Notes: generated by a model from the letters alone, not told the origin. DNA of 33,878 bases from Clostridia bacterium (GCA_017938985.1 JAGBAK010000100.1:1-33878); one strand, 5' to 3'. Positions 14,926 to 24,530 are shown, counted from the stretch's first letter. Program-made: numbers and translations.

Positions 14926-16410
14926 TTAAGCGAATAATTCGGAGAAAATTCCGAGAATTCCGCCGCTTTTTTCTTCGGCAGGAGTAACGGGAATCAGATT
15001 CCCTTCTTTGTCTGCTGCCATAAACTGCGGATATTCTTCGTATGTATGGACGGTTACTTTGTTTTCCGCAAGGAAATAGGTGTCCAGAAACTTAAGATAA
15101 CCTGCAGGAAAAACGCTGTGGCTCATACCGCTGAAAAACCAGGTGTATTCGGGAAAAGCACAGGTTGAAGCGTCAACCGCCAGATCTGCCGAAACGTGGT
15201 TGTGACCGCAGTCAACAGCCTGAACGTAGTTTTCACCGAGTGTATCGCCAAGCGGAGCGCAGGTTGCGCCGATAGACATATACTTTGTGTCAATCAGAAA
15301 ATCTGAATGAACGGCAGGCGTTAAGCTGACGGGGATTGTAGAAATATTATAGCCTGCACAAATAATGATATCTGTGCCGTCAACCATTGCTTCTTCAAGG
15401 ATTTCGGGCAGCTTTACCTGAACGTTATCATGATAATAGTTGATTTTTTCAAGGACAGGAGCGTTTTCTCTGCCTTCAAACATCGCTTCAACCGCATCGT
15501 CAAAGTATTCGTCGGGAACAAAGCTCCATGTGCCTGCAAGATTTCCGAATGCGGGAGCGAGACACTCTTTATAGATCAAATCAAACTGGCTTGTAAGGTA
15601 TTTCTGAAGGAATCTGAGCAGACCGTCGGTAAAACCTGTAAAATTCAGAGCGCCGAGAAGAAGAGAAACCACGTCGGTGCCTGCGGACTCGCCCATAATC
15701 GATTCAACAAAGAATTTGAGCTGGTCTGCTTTGTCTGAAAGGTCAGCTTCTTTGCGGTAGAGTGAACCTAAAATTGATATGCCCTGAAAAGCAGGGGAAA
15801 GGAAAGCGATTTTTTCAATACCTTTGTTGCCGTAAAGCTCAAGATAGGCTGCAACAACGGTGTTGCCCTGACTGTGGCACATAATTGAAACTGTGTTGTG
15901 ACCTGTAAGCTCTTTGACGTATTCGATAAAATCTTTCAGGTCAGACGCATTGTCAATCGGAGAAAGTCTCCAGTCATATTCAAAGTCAAAGGTTCTGTCG
16001 GTGACGTCATCGGTAATGATTCGGTGATAATCCGTTTAGGAGTATTCAAAAGGTTTAATAGAAGTATCTTTAACAGGTTCGCCGTTTTCATCACAGGCAA
16101 GGTTAGCCAGAAGCTTGTTGGCTGCTCTGACTGCAGCTTTGCCCAAAAGAGATTCGTTGCCCATTGCTATTCCCATAATTGCAACAAAGAAATCGGGAAT
16201 GGCCTTTAAAATATCGGAGACGCTTGGCGGATATACCGCGGTCCGGTCATCACTTTCGGGGTTAAGGTAAATGCCTGCACCGAATCCCGGCACGTAAACA
16301 ATCGGCGTATATTCGCAATCGCCGTTACATTCATCTTGCTCCGCAAAAGCAACGGAGCAAATCGAAAAGACCATTGAAAGAGTAAGGATAAGACTGATTA
16401 ATTTTTTCAT
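14926..16410 (-). pseudogene. secreted LCAT-like alpha/beta-hydrolase interrupted by an in-frame TAA
   Basis: Two open segments, 16036-16410 and 14926-15882, lie in the same frame and are joined by 51 sense codons with no other stop. Codon 125 is TAA (16036-16038). Before it are a signal peptide (residues 1-23) and TPIVYVPGFGAGIYLNP, the oxyanion-side motif of LCAT-type lipases/acyltransferases. After it come DWRLSPIDNASDL and the nucleophile motif IMCHSQGN. The reconstructed protein would be 494 codons, a normal length. As read, only a 124-residue stub with no nucleophile is made from the true start AAGGAG-ATG. This may be a recent nonsense mutation or a sequencing error. It sits 23 bases after the metallophosphoesterase gene. 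Confidence 0.85.
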
Positions 16411-16433
16411 CTTTTTGACTCTCCTTCGCTTTA

Positions 16434-17414
16434 TTATACAAGGGGAATTACGTATTCATAGGGGGTGTACCATATGTCGGAAGTGTAGCTTCTTGCTCTG
16501 ATTATAACTTCATCGTCATAAACCTCGAAATTGAAGCCGTTGCCGTTAAGCACCTGACCTCTTGCGTTGAAATATGTATATGCAGGCAGGTTTATGCTGT
16601 GGAAAGAACCTTCCGATTCAACGGATGTATAACCCCAGATTTTTTCTGTTGCTTTTTCGCCGATTCCGTTGTGCAGGTGACCGCTTATCATAAACACGTT
16701 GTCATACTTTTTAAGAATGGCTTCAACGGCAGCGGATTCGTCGCCGATACCGCCGTCATCGGGTTCAGGTTCATCGTCGCCCCAGGTTTCGGGCAAGCCG
16801 TGTGACTGATTGATTGGCCAATGGCTGATAACAAATATCGGAAGATTGTCCTGTGCCGCAACAGACATTGTTTCTTCAAGCCATTCAAGCTGTTCGGGAC
16901 TGAAATAAGCGGCAGTTCTGTCAGTTTCACTTCCGAGAACAACAAAGGTGTAGCCGTTGATTTTTGTTGAGTAATACATTTCGGTGATTTCTCTGTCACT
17001 GATTTCACTGTTGAATTCTATGAAATGTTCTTTTGCTTTTTCAAAGCTTTCGTCTGTCCACGTGTCATGGTTGCCGCAGGCAAGAACGATTTCGTCAGCA
17101 GGGTCGTATTTTGAAAAACTTTCTGTAAGAGCTGTCCATTCATCATATTCGCCGTGGTCTGTAAGGTCGCCTGAAACGACAAGCGCATCAAGCCGTGAAT
17201 CTGAGTTTTCCATACCGTTCAGACCGAGCTCAACCATAAACTGACGGATGAACTCATCTTTCATGTGGGTGTCCGATATTGCGGCAAAGTTGAGTTTACA
17301 TTCGTCGGGTTTGACAGGCTCTGATTTTTCTTTGATGTTGCCGAAAAACGGAAACGAAATCAGCATCAGTACGGGAGTGATAAGAGAGAGAAGTTTTTGA
17401 ATAAAAAATACCAT
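16434..17414 (-). CDS. exported calcineurin-like metallophosphoesterase
   Basis: 326 residues from the ATG at 17412-17414, spaced correctly behind AAAGGCGG; a GTG nine bases earlier overlaps that site. An N-terminal hydrophobic segment (about 3-25) anchors or exports it. All dimetal motifs are present in order: ISDTH, SGDLTDHG, GNHDTW, VISHWPIN and SGHLHNG. The substrate may be a nucleotide, phospholipid headgroup or sugar phosphate. It shares a promoter with the broken LCAT-like esterase, which hints at sequential lipid or glycan breakdown outside the cell; that link is inference. Confidence 0.9.
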   Translation of the reverse strand: MVFFIQKLLSLITPVLMLISFPFFGNIKEKSEPVKPDECKLNFAAISDTHMKDEFIRQFMVELGLNGMENSDSRLDALVVSGDLTDHGEYDEWTALTESFSKYDPADEIVLACGNHDTWTDESFEKAKEHFIEFNSEISDREITEMYYSTKINGYTFVVLGSETDRTAAYFSPEQLEWLEETMSVAAQDNLPIFVISHWPINQSHGLPETWGDDEPEPDDGGIGDESAAVEAILKKYDNVFMISGHLHNGIGEKATEKIWGYTSVESEGSFHSINLPAYTYFNARGQVLNGNGFNFEVYDDEVIIRARSYTSDIWYTPYEYVIPLV

Positions 17415-17446
17415 ATTCAACACCGCCTTTTAGAATTATCAAGAAT

Positions 17447-17475
17447 ATATTAACAAATAAATTTTGCCATTTCAA
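17447..17475 (-). promoter_or_regulatory. promoter of the metallophosphoesterase-esterase unit
   Basis: Minus strand TTGAAA (17470-17475), 17-base spacer, TAATAT (17447-17452), 32 bases before the start codon. Confidence 0.7.
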
Positions 17476-17519
17476 TAAATAAGAAAAAATCGGACAAAAA
17501 CATGATTAATTATCTGAGA

Positions 17520-18200
17520 TTATCTCAAAGTATTCAAATAAGCTTTTTGACTTTTGTCTATTCTGTAACTGTCAATTGCTTTTTGAATTGTGCGTTTGTG
17601 CGTTTCCGGGTCGAGCACACGTTTTTCAATATAGGGGAGAGTTTCGTTATAATGCTTTGCAAGCGCAGTTGCAAAATACCACGCAACCATCATACTTACG
17701 TAGTATTCACTGCAGTTTACGGCGGCAACTTTTTCTGCGTGAGCATTATTGAATTGACCGTCAAGAAAATAAACCATCAGGCACTCTATGCCGAATCTGA
17801 CGGTGTAAGTTTTCTCTGATTCAATCCAATCGAATGCTTGCTTTTCAAGTGAGGCAGGATTCTTTTTGAATACTTTGGGGCGCAGAGAGTCGCAGGTTGC
17901 CCAGTTGTCGATATACGGAAGAAAACCGTTCACCGCTTTGACGCAATCATTGAAATCTTTGATGTTCTCAATCAAAAATGCGTGCAGATTGTTTTCTTCA
18001 TAGTATTTGTGCGGAAGACTTTGCAGAAAAAACTCCGCTTCGGGTGTGCCGTTTATTTCTTTTGCGAGCCGCCTTAAATCGGGAATACGCACGCCGATAA
18101 TCAATTCGGGGTCAACATTCGGCATCAGTCGGGAGTGAAAAGCTTTGTACCGCAAATCCTGCATCTCAAAAAGTCTTTTTCTTATTGTTTCATTATTCAT
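17520..18200 (-). CDS. AlkD-like DNA alkylation repair protein
   Basis: 226-residue all-helical HEAT-repeat protein of the DNA alkylation repair family. The residues known to matter in Bacillus cereus AlkD have counterparts: Trp100 and Asp104 (NWATCDSL), Arg135 (TVRFGIE) and Trp174 (VAWYFAT). It would excise N3- and N7-alkylated purines without base flipping. The start codon directly abuts the TAA of the upstream glycosidase gene, and its ribosome site AGAGGAACAG lies in that gene, so the two are cotranscribed and probably coupled. The functional tie to a secreted glycosidase is unclear and may be incidental. No terminator was recognised after it. Confidence 0.92.
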   Translation of the reverse strand: MNNETIRKRLFEMQDLRYKAFHSRLMPNVDPELIIGVRIPDLRRLAKEINGTPEAEFFLQSLPHKYYEENNLHAFLIENIKDFNDCVKAVNGFLPYIDNWATCDSLRPKVFKKNPASLEKQAFDWIESEKTYTVRFGIECLMVYFLDGQFNNAHAEKVAAVNCSEYYVSMMVAWYFATALAKHYNETLPYIEKRVLDPETHKRTIQKAIDSYRIDKSQKAYLNTLR

Positions 18201-20717
18201 TTACTGTTCCTCTGAAGCTTTATTGACGGTAATATTCTTGATTCTGGGGGATACGGGAACAGAGCCGTTAAAGTCGTATTCACCGTTGTTTGAAAGGGTT
18301 ATTGTGTTTTCGCCCTCTTCAAGTTCAAGGTTGAAGGTAACGGTTTTGTAGGTATCCCAACTGTAGGTGTTTCTGCACCAGATGTTTTCGGTGCTGTTTT
18401 TTGCGGTAACGGTAACAAAGCTTTCAATCAGGTCAACGTTATATGCGTGGTAGCCGCCCTCAAGGTTGTTGGCGTATGTGAGCGTAACTCTGTAACTGCC
18501 TTTTTCGGGTGCGTTAACTGCAAATGAAGCGCTGCCGGCGTTTGCGGCAATGCTTTCGATGTAACCGTTTTCATTCAGCACAGCACCGCCGCTGAGTGCA
18601 AAATCTTCGGCGTTGAAGCCTGAGCTGAATCCTGCTTTTTCTGAAACCGAGATGTTCAGGGGAGCGTTTTTGACTGAAATATCAACGTAATTCAGACCTC
18701 TGCGCAGATAAACCGTTGCCTTGCCGCTTTCGGTGCTGCCCTTTGCGCCATCGATAGCAAATTCGGTATTTGCCGCGGTTATAAGGTCATAAAATCCGTC
18801 GTGAGGAGCGATTGCGAGGTATGAGGTTACACCGTTGATGCTTCTGTCAGCATCGGGTATGAGAGCAATGTTTTTATCTGTATCAACAGGCTTGACAAGC
18901 ATACTGTCAAGAACAAAAGTGCCCTGTTTATGGCTGAACGTGACAGAATGCGTTCCTTTTTTAAGATAAGTTTCAACCGTAAATTTATCGGTATACTCGC
19001 TTTTGATTGTGTTGGGCAGACTTATTTCTTCTGCGTTGCCGTCAAGAGCCATTATTGCCGTTGTGTGGGTTCGGTCTGCAGCGGTGCTGCCGTCGTTGGA
19101 GTTGCCGAAAATAAAACTGAGGCTGTAATTGCCGCTTTCGGGAATCTTAAAATCAAGCTTTACGCCGTCGCCGATTTGTTCCATACCGCCGACCATTCCG
19201 TTCTGAAGTCCTGTTGTGCCGTAGGCACTGTCATACGTATAAGCCGCACCGAGAAGCGTACCGTTTTCAAACTCGTATCTGACAGGCAGATTATTGTTGA
19301 CAAAGCTGTCTGTTTCAGTATCTGTTTCTGTAATTACAATGCGGTAAACCGCTGTAGGATCCATTTCGTTAAATCTTATTTTCAGCTTGCCGTTTTTGAC
19401 GTTATCCGTATATTCTTTGACGGTTATCGGCTTGTTGACTATGCCGCTCAGACCCTCAAAATAAACGCATTCAATTTTAACGTTTACCTTGCTGTTTTTC
19501 AGCTCGGTTTTGTTGAGATTCTTTATAACAATATCCGATGAATAGTCACTGCCGCCGCAAAGAACATCAATTCTTCTGCCGTTCATTGCCGCCATTCCCG
19601 TGAGTTCATCGTAGCAGAAATTTTTACGGTTATATTTTATAAGATTGGCAAAATCACAGTGGGGGATATCAATTATTTTTGTTTTGAGCAGGTTGCCTTC
19701 CATATCGGCATACCATCGGTAGAGCCACCAGTTTGAGTTGGGTGAGTTGTTATCTGCCGCCGTATCGCAAAGATTGTTTGCAAGGCGCCAATATGCAACG
19801 TTGCCGTAAGTTCCTGTTTTTTCCATCTGAACTATGTATTGAAGCATATCGCCCGGTACGCCGCATTCAGCCATTGTGCCGTATTCGGTTATGATAATCG
19901 GTAACTCATCAATGCCAAGCTCCGCTTCGATTGAACGGTATTCGTTGACGTGAACTTCCCACAAAGCGGAAGAATTTTCATAAAGCTCGTGGTAAATCAT
20001 AACGTCGGGCAGACAGTTGTTATTTTTGCAGAATTCAAGAAATTCACGGATTTCATATGCATCGTAATCGCAATAGCCCGGTCCGCCTATCATTGCATCG
20101 GGGTCAATACTCTTAACAAGTTCATATGTTTCTTTCCAGGCGGCATAAAACTCTGCTCTGGCTTTTTCGTCAAACGCACTCCATGTAAAATCTTCATTGG
20201 GCGTGCCGAACCATACGGCGTTGTCACACTCATTATAAAGGCAATAAACAAGTCTGTCGGCATAGTCTTTTTGCGAAAGCTCGGTCACTTTTTCGCGTAC
20301 CTGCGGCAGAAAACGTTCACGCATAAATTCAAGCCCGTCATAGTTTCCGCTTTTGCGCAGGTTGTTTATTTCCTCGTGGCAATAATACCACGTGTCGAAG
20401 CAATCCTGAAGATAAACAACAATGTAGTCGCAACTGTCAAGCTGCGGCGAAACGTCGTCAACGTCGCCGATGGGGTGTTGCAGACCGCCGATTACTTTCT
20501 GCGAAACGCTTGAAATATCAAGGCTTTCAACAATGTTTGAATCGGGTACGTTGCTTTGTGCAAGACCGTAAAGGTATCCCGTTGCCTTTGTTGAAACGTC
20601 GCCGAGCGATACCGATGCATCTATAACGATTGTGGGTCTGAACATATAGGGTATTCCCTCAGCGGAGAGAGAAAGGGCAGTAAAAAGACTCAGCAACATA
20701 CTGATTATTTTTTGCAT
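18201..20717 (-). CDS. secreted GH-A-clan glycoside hydrolase with C-terminal carbohydrate-binding modules
   Basis: 838 residues with a signal peptide (about 1-20). Residues about 25-400 form a TIM-barrel glycosidase that recalls family 39-like enzymes: Asn162-Glu163 in CLYNECDNAVWF is the likely acid/base and Glu278 in IITEYGTM the likely nucleophile. The rest is beta-rich: one linker sandwich (about 400-490) and at least two CBM6/CBM35-like modules (about 490-635 and 700-838; YEFENGTLLG and SGNYSLSFIFGN are typical strands). It probably acts on plant or host glycans outside the cell; family and substrate are uncertain. Ribosome site ACGGAGG. First gene of a unit with the AlkD-like gene. Confidence 0.82.
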   Translation of the reverse strand: MQKIISMLLSLFTALSLSAEGIPYMFRPTIVIDASVSLGDVSTKATGYLYGLAQSNVPDSNIVESLDISSVSQKVIGGLQHPIGDVDDVSPQLDSCDYIVVYLQDCFDTWYYCHEEINNLRKSGNYDGLEFMRERFLPQVREKVTELSQKDYADRLVYCLYNECDNAVWFGTPNEDFTWSAFDEKARAEFYAAWKETYELVKSIDPDAMIGGPGYCDYDAYEIREFLEFCKNNNCLPDVMIYHELYENSSALWEVHVNEYRSIEAELGIDELPIIITEYGTMAECGVPGDMLQYIVQMEKTGTYGNVAYWRLANNLCDTAADNNSPNSNWWLYRWYADMEGNLLKTKIIDIPHCDFANLIKYNRKNFCYDELTGMAAMNGRRIDVLCGGSDYSSDIVIKNLNKTELKNSKVNVKIECVYFEGLSGIVNKPITVKEYTDNVKNGKLKIRFNEMDPTAVYRIVITETDTETDSFVNNNLPVRYEFENGTLLGAAYTYDSAYGTTGLQNGMVGGMEQIGDGVKLDFKIPESGNYSLSFIFGNSNDGSTAADRTHTTAIMALDGNAEEISLPNTIKSEYTDKFTVETYLKKGTHSVTFSHKQGTFVLDSMLVKPVDTDKNIALIPDADRSINGVTSYLAIAPHDGFYDLITAANTEFAIDGAKGSTESGKATVYLRRGLNYVDISVKNAPLNISVSEKAGFSSGFNAEDFALSGGAVLNENGYIESIAANAGSASFAVNAPEKGSYRVTLTYANNLEGGYHAYNVDLIESFVTVTAKNSTENIWCRNTYSWDTYKTVTFNLELEEGENTITLSNNGEYDFNGSVPVSPRIKNITVNKASEEQ

Positions 20718-20766
20718 AATAGCCTCCGTAATATCTGTTTTGGCTGAACATATAAACTATATATTA

Positions 20767-20795
20767 ATTTTAACAAATTAAACCGATAATTGCAA
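20767..20795 (-). promoter_or_regulatory. promoter of the glycosidase-AlkD unit
   Basis: Minus strand TTGCAA (20790-20795), 17-base spacer, TAAAAT (20767-20772). It begins one base after the T-run of the upstream terminator. Confidence 0.65.
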
Positions 20796-20796
20796 C

Positions 20797-20825
20797 AAAA
20801 AAAGGACCCGCCGAAGCGAGTCCTT
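20797..20825 (-). terminator. terminator after the ceramidase-like gene
   Basis: Minus-strand stem AAGGACTCGC / GCGGGTCCTT with a stable TTCG tetraloop, then seven T. Confidence 0.93.
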
Positions 20826-20843
20826 AAAAAATTGTTTATGGTT

Positions 20844-22592
20844 TTATTTTACTTTTTCTGAAATTCTGACAAATTCTTCCATGATGGATGAAGCTGCATA
20901 CTTGCCGAGAGAAATCATTTCCTGATAGTGACCGTCGATAAGTGCAAGTGCGTAGTCGTTATCGGGAACAACGTAGCCGATAGCATCGTTTGCAAGACCG
21001 AAGCAGAGTGTGTCTTCGCCAAAGAGTTCGTCAATGCAGGGCTGTTCAAAATCCTTGCCTGAATATGAGCCTTCAGCTGTGAGTGAAGAACCGCCTTCGA
21101 TAAGGTCCTGAACGATTTCGCCGGGCATAAGAACAACCTTAACGTCGCCGATTTCCATATAGCCGACTTCTACGAAGATGTAGTATCTGAGACCTTCCTT
21201 ATAAACGTTGTAGTTAACAAGACCAAGCTTGCCTACAAGCTGAATAAGGGGATTGGTAACTCTTATTTTTGCTTCGGAAATCATAATGTTGAGCATGGGA
21301 TCAAGCTCTTTTTCTGTAGCGGGTTCCCAGTTTTCAAACCAGAGTGTGTAGTGTTCGCCGCCGATTTCCATTTCTTTATTGAGCGTTTTCCAGTCAGCGT
21401 TTGCGCGGATGACATCTTCGGAGTTTGTGAGGTTAAGAGCGATTGTGCCGAGCTCTCTGCCGATTCTTTCGGATTCGTTCCAACGTCTTTCAGTGGGAAC
21501 ACCGTCACTTGCAGGGTGTCTGCCGGCATAAATACCCGCAATAGCACCGTTGAAGAACATAAAGTTTTTGCCGGCTTCTTCAATTACCTTGCCCATATGA
21601 ACAACGTAGTCGCCTGAAAGCTGTCTGCCGTTATCAATTTTATCAACTGCAAGACCTGCGATGTCGGGGTGAGCAGAGTAGTTAACAATAAGAGTTTCTC
21701 TGTGGGCGGTGTCGATTACGTCGGGAGTGAATGTGAATCTTGCCATCTCCTGAATAAGAGAATCTGATGAAGGTCTGTTCTTGTTGTTGAAATATTCCTC
21801 ATCAAGCTCTTTAACGGCATATTTCATTGTGCCGGGAGTCATATTTTCAATAGCTTCCTTCATAGCGCCTGTAGCTTTCTCAGTAAGGAATGCCATATAT
21901 TCGGTGTCAACGCCGGGGGTCATCTGACCGATGCCGATGTAGTTCTTTGCAATGTTGCCAAGGAGCTTGGGCAGAAGGTTTGTCCAGAGACCCTGTGTGT
22001 CAACGCCGCTGTGAACGTGAGTTGCGGTAACGGTGATTGTGCTGAACTTTGTGTTGGGCATAAGTTCAATAAGAGCTTTTCTGATGTTTTTGATGTCATA
22101 GTTTGACATACCGATTGAGTCGATGTTAGCAAAAACAGCAATGCCTCTGCCTGAACCGTCGTCAACTGCGATAACTCTTACCTGCATATCGTCAACAACT
22201 TCTTCAATCTTGTTTGCCATACCGTTCTGGAGTGACATGAAGCCGCCAAGATAATAATCCTTGGTCTGCCAATCTTCGGGAACAACGGATGCTTTGCCGT
22301 AACCGAGCTTCCACTTTGCGTTTTCGGCAGGTTCTTCAAGCCATTTTTCTGTGCCGCGATAAAGCAGTTCGTCAGTGTAATCCTTCATTTTCATGATTTC
22401 GTCGCTGTCGGGTATTATGAGGTTGAGAGCGCCGATAACTGTGGTGAGAATCTTGTCAAGAGCAAAAACGCCGAAGTCGGTAAAGAATTCTGCAGCGGAT
22501 GAAGCTGCTGCTGCGCCTGTTGAAGTGGCGCATGCAAATACCATTGACAGGGCGAGAATGATGCTGACAACTTTTTTGCTGAAGCCGTTCAT
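20844..22592 (-). CDS. exported neutral ceramidase-like hydrolase
   Basis: 582 residues. The N terminus is a signal sequence (about 1-28); VFAC at 18-21 could be a weak lipobox. The core resembles the neutral/alkaline ceramidase N-terminal domain: TATHVHSG (His192, His194) corresponds to the zinc-site THTHSG motif, and YSAHPD, LMPGEIVQDL and GYVVPDNDY match the later blocks that supply Glu and Tyr zinc ligands. It would cleave an amide-linked lipid such as ceramide, though members of this family also hydrolyse other esters or amides. It is shorter than characterised ceramidases and lacks an obvious C-terminal Ig-like domain. Ribosome site AAGGAGAC; single gene. Confidence 0.82.
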   Translation of the reverse strand: MNGFSKKVVSIILALSMVFACATSTGAAAASSAAEFFTDFGVFALDKILTTVIGALNLIIPDSDEIMKMKDYTDELLYRGTEKWLEEPAENAKWKLGYGKASVVPEDWQTKDYYLGGFMSLQNGMANKIEEVVDDMQVRVIAVDDGSGRGIAVFANIDSIGMSNYDIKNIRKALIELMPNTKFSTITVTATHVHSGVDTQGLWTNLLPKLLGNIAKNYIGIGQMTPGVDTEYMAFLTEKATGAMKEAIENMTPGTMKYAVKELDEEYFNNKNRPSSDSLIQEMARFTFTPDVIDTAHRETLIVNYSAHPDIAGLAVDKIDNGRQLSGDYVVHMGKVIEEAGKNFMFFNGAIAGIYAGRHPASDGVPTERRWNESERIGRELGTIALNLTNSEDVIRANADWKTLNKEMEIGGEHYTLWFENWEPATEKELDPMLNIMISEAKIRVTNPLIQLVGKLGLVNYNVYKEGLRYYIFVEVGYMEIGDVKVVLMPGEIVQDLIEGGSSLTAEGSYSGKDFEQPCIDELFGEDTLCFGLANDAIGYVVPDNDYALALIDGHYQEMISLGKYAASSIMEEFVRISEKVK

Positions 22593-22641
22593 TTTAAAGT
22601 CTCCTTACAAATAAAATTTGTATAAGTAATAATACCCATTA

Positions 22642-22670
22642 ATATTAGCACTTTTTACGCTGTATGTAAA
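22642..22670 (-). promoter_or_regulatory. promoter of the ceramidase-like gene
   Basis: Minus strand TTTACA (22665-22670), 17-base spacer, TAATAT (22642-22647). A 7-base inverted repeat, TACAAAT/ATTTGTA at 22606-22622, lies in the leader just before the ribosome site. Confidence 0.7.
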
Positions 22671-22750
22671 GTGTTTTTTCACGCAATAACCAAAAAAATC
22701 TGTTTGGGAATACAATAAAGAATTAAAATATACAAAATTAATTTTGAGTG

Positions 22751-22779
22751 TTGAAAATTTTGAAATCGGGTTGTATAAT
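22751..22779 (+). promoter_or_regulatory. promoter of the pdxK-thyA-folA-ppa-guaB unit
   Basis: TTGAAA (22751-22756), 17-base spacer, TATAAT (22774-22779). The predicted start near 22786 leaves about 30 bases before the TTG start codon. Confidence 0.75.
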
Positions 22780-22815
22780 AGATAAAATACTTGAATGCCA
22801 AAAGGACGGATAGAT

Positions 22816-23658
22816 TTGGAAAAGCAGAGGAGAGTTGCCGCAATTCACGATATATCGGGCATCGGCAAGTGCTCTTTGACTGCCGCTTTGCCGATAATTT
22901 CGGCAGCCGGAATTGAAGCGGCGGCTATGCCCACGGCCGTTCTTTCAACCCATACGGGTGATATCACGGGTTACACTTACCGTGACCTGACAAGCGACTT
23001 GCCCTCAATGGCAAAACACTGGAAATCGCTCGGTATAGAATTTGACGGTATTTACAGCGGTTTTCTCGGCTCAACAGAGCAGGTTGAGATGGTCTGTGAT
23101 TTTATTGATGAATTCAGGAAAGACGGCTGTGTGGTTCTTGTTGACCCCGCAATGGCGGACAGCGGAAGAATGTACACAACCTTTGATGAAAACTTTGCTG
23201 AAGAAATGGCAAAGCTTTGCGGAAAGGCGGATATAATTGTTCCAAACCTTACCGAGGCAGCTTTTCTTCTTGGTGAAGAATACGTTGAGCCGCCTTACAG
23301 TAAGGAATATATTGAGAGTCTGCTCGAACGCCTTTCGGCAATCGGACCAAAGAAAATCGTTCTTACTGGTGTCTCTTTTAATGAAGACGAAATCGGATGT
23401 GCCGTATTTAACGGCGGCGATATTCACTATAATTTTTCAGAAAAGTATGACGGCATATATTACGGCACGGGTGACGTTTTTGCTTCGGCTCTTATCGGAG
23501 CATATATGAGAGGTAAAAATATTTTTGAGAGTGCTGACATAGCGCTTGATTTTACCTGCGCCGCCATCAGAAGAACGCACGACGCAAAAACCGATACCCG
23601 TTTCGGTGTTAACTTTGAACAGGGGATTGGCGATTATATAAACAAACTGGGAGGTTAA
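22816..23658 (+). CDS. pdxK: pyridoxal/pyridoxamine kinase
   Basis: Ribokinase-fold kinase (280 residues from TTG 22816) that phosphorylates B6 vitamers to feed PLP supply. Visible blocks are IHDISGIGKCSLTAALP at the N terminus, STHTGDITGYTYRDL, DPAMADSGRMY, PNLTEAAFLLG and the ATP/catalytic GTGDVFASALIGA near the C terminus. The TTG was chosen because AAAAGGACGG lies just upstream; the in-frame ATG at 22795 lacks a ribosome site and overlaps it. The final codons (Leu-Gly-Gly) carry the GGGAGG ribosome site of thyA. PLP is needed by serine hydroxymethyltransferase, which makes the methylene-folate used by the next gene. Confidence 0.88.
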   Translation: MEKQRRVAAIHDISGIGKCSLTAALPIISAAGIEAAAMPTAVLSTHTGDITGYTYRDLTSDLPSMAKHWKSLGIEFDGIYSGFLGSTEQVEMVCDFIDEFRKDGCVVLVDPAMADSGRMYTTFDENFAEEMAKLCGKADIIVPNLTEAAFLLGEEYVEPPYSKEYIESLLERLSAIGPKKIVLTGVSFNEDEIGCAVFNGGDIHYNFSEKYDGIYYGTGDVFASALIGAYMRGKNIFESADIALDFTCAAIRRTHDAKTDTRFGVNFEQGIGDYINKLGG

Positions 23659-23662
23659 ACTG

Positions 23663-24493
23663 ATGAGCTTTGCCGATAAAGTATTTATTGATACCTGCAA
23701 GGATATTCTTCAGAACGGAATATGGGATACCGACCTTGACGTCCGACCCAGATGGGAAGACGGAACTCCCGCACACACAATCAAAAAATTCTGCGTTGTT
23801 AACCGGTATAATCTTGCAGAAGAGTTTCCCATTCTCACTCTGAGAAAAACATTTCTCAAGAGCGCAGTTGACGAAATGCTCTGGATATGGCAGAAAAAGT
23901 CAAACAATATCAATGATCTCGGCAGCCATGTATGGGATCAGTGGGCGGACGAAAACGGCTCAATCGGTAAGGCATACGGCTACCAGCTTGGCGTTAAGCA
24001 TCATTATAAAGAGGGCGATATGGACCAGGTTGACCGTGTTCTTTATGATTTGAAGCATAACCCCCAGAGCCGCCGTATTCTTACAAACATCTACGTGCAT
24101 CAGGATTTGAGTGAAATGGCTCTTTATCCCTGTGCATACGGTATGACCTTCAACGTAACGGGCAACAAGCTTAATGCGATTCTTAACCAGCGCTCGCAGG
24201 ATATGCTTGCCGCAAACATCTGGAACGTGTGCCAGTATTCGGCGCTCACCTGTATGCTTGCACAGGTCAGCGGTCTTGAGGTCGGCGAATTTGTTCACGT
24301 TATTGCCGATGCCCATATCTATGACCGTCACGTACCCATTGTTGAAAAGCTTATTGAAAAAACTCCTTTTGATGCTCCGACGGTAACACTTGATAAGAGC
24401 ATAACGGATTTTTATTCTTTCACAAAAGACAGCTTCAAAATTGAAAACTATAATTTCCACGAGTTTACGGAAAAAATTCCCGTTGCAATCTGA
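23663..24493 (+). CDS. thyA: thymidylate synthase
   Basis: 276-residue folate-dependent thymidylate synthase: dUMP plus methylene-tetrahydrofolate gives dTMP and dihydrofolate. The nucleophile is Cys157 in ALYPCAYG; QRSQDM, IWNVCQY and DAHIYDRH follow in the usual order, and the C terminus KIPVAI matches the closing tail. HVWDQW and the DGT-like IGKAYGYQLG segment make it resemble the Bacillus subtilis/phage phi3T ThyA branch more than the E. coli one, judged from memory. Starts four bases after pdxK behind GGGAGGTTAAACTG. Confidence 0.96.
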   Translation: MSFADKVFIDTCKDILQNGIWDTDLDVRPRWEDGTPAHTIKKFCVVNRYNLAEEFPILTLRKTFLKSAVDEMLWIWQKKSNNINDLGSHVWDQWADENGSIGKAYGYQLGVKHHYKEGDMDQVDRVLYDLKHNPQSRRILTNIYVHQDLSEMALYPCAYGMTFNVTGNKLNAILNQRSQDMLAANIWNVCQYSALTCMLAQVSGLEVGEFVHVIADAHIYDRHVPIVEKLIEKTPFDAPTVTLDKSITDFYSFTKDSFKIENYNFHEFTEKIPVAI

Positions 24494-24530
24494 GCACGGG
24501 CGAGTTTGTATATAGAAGAGGATAAATTGA

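Noticed and set aside
17515-17527. Palindrome TGAGAT-T-ATCTCA at the end of the AlkD-like gene as operator or terminator.
   Set aside because: It overlaps the stop codon, has no T-run directly behind it and is too short to support a call.
18930-19541. Long plus-strand open frame (203 codons) opposite the glycosidase gene.
   Set aside because: It is antisense to a well-supported gene, has Cys/Phe/Val-rich shadow composition and no family motif or ribosome site.
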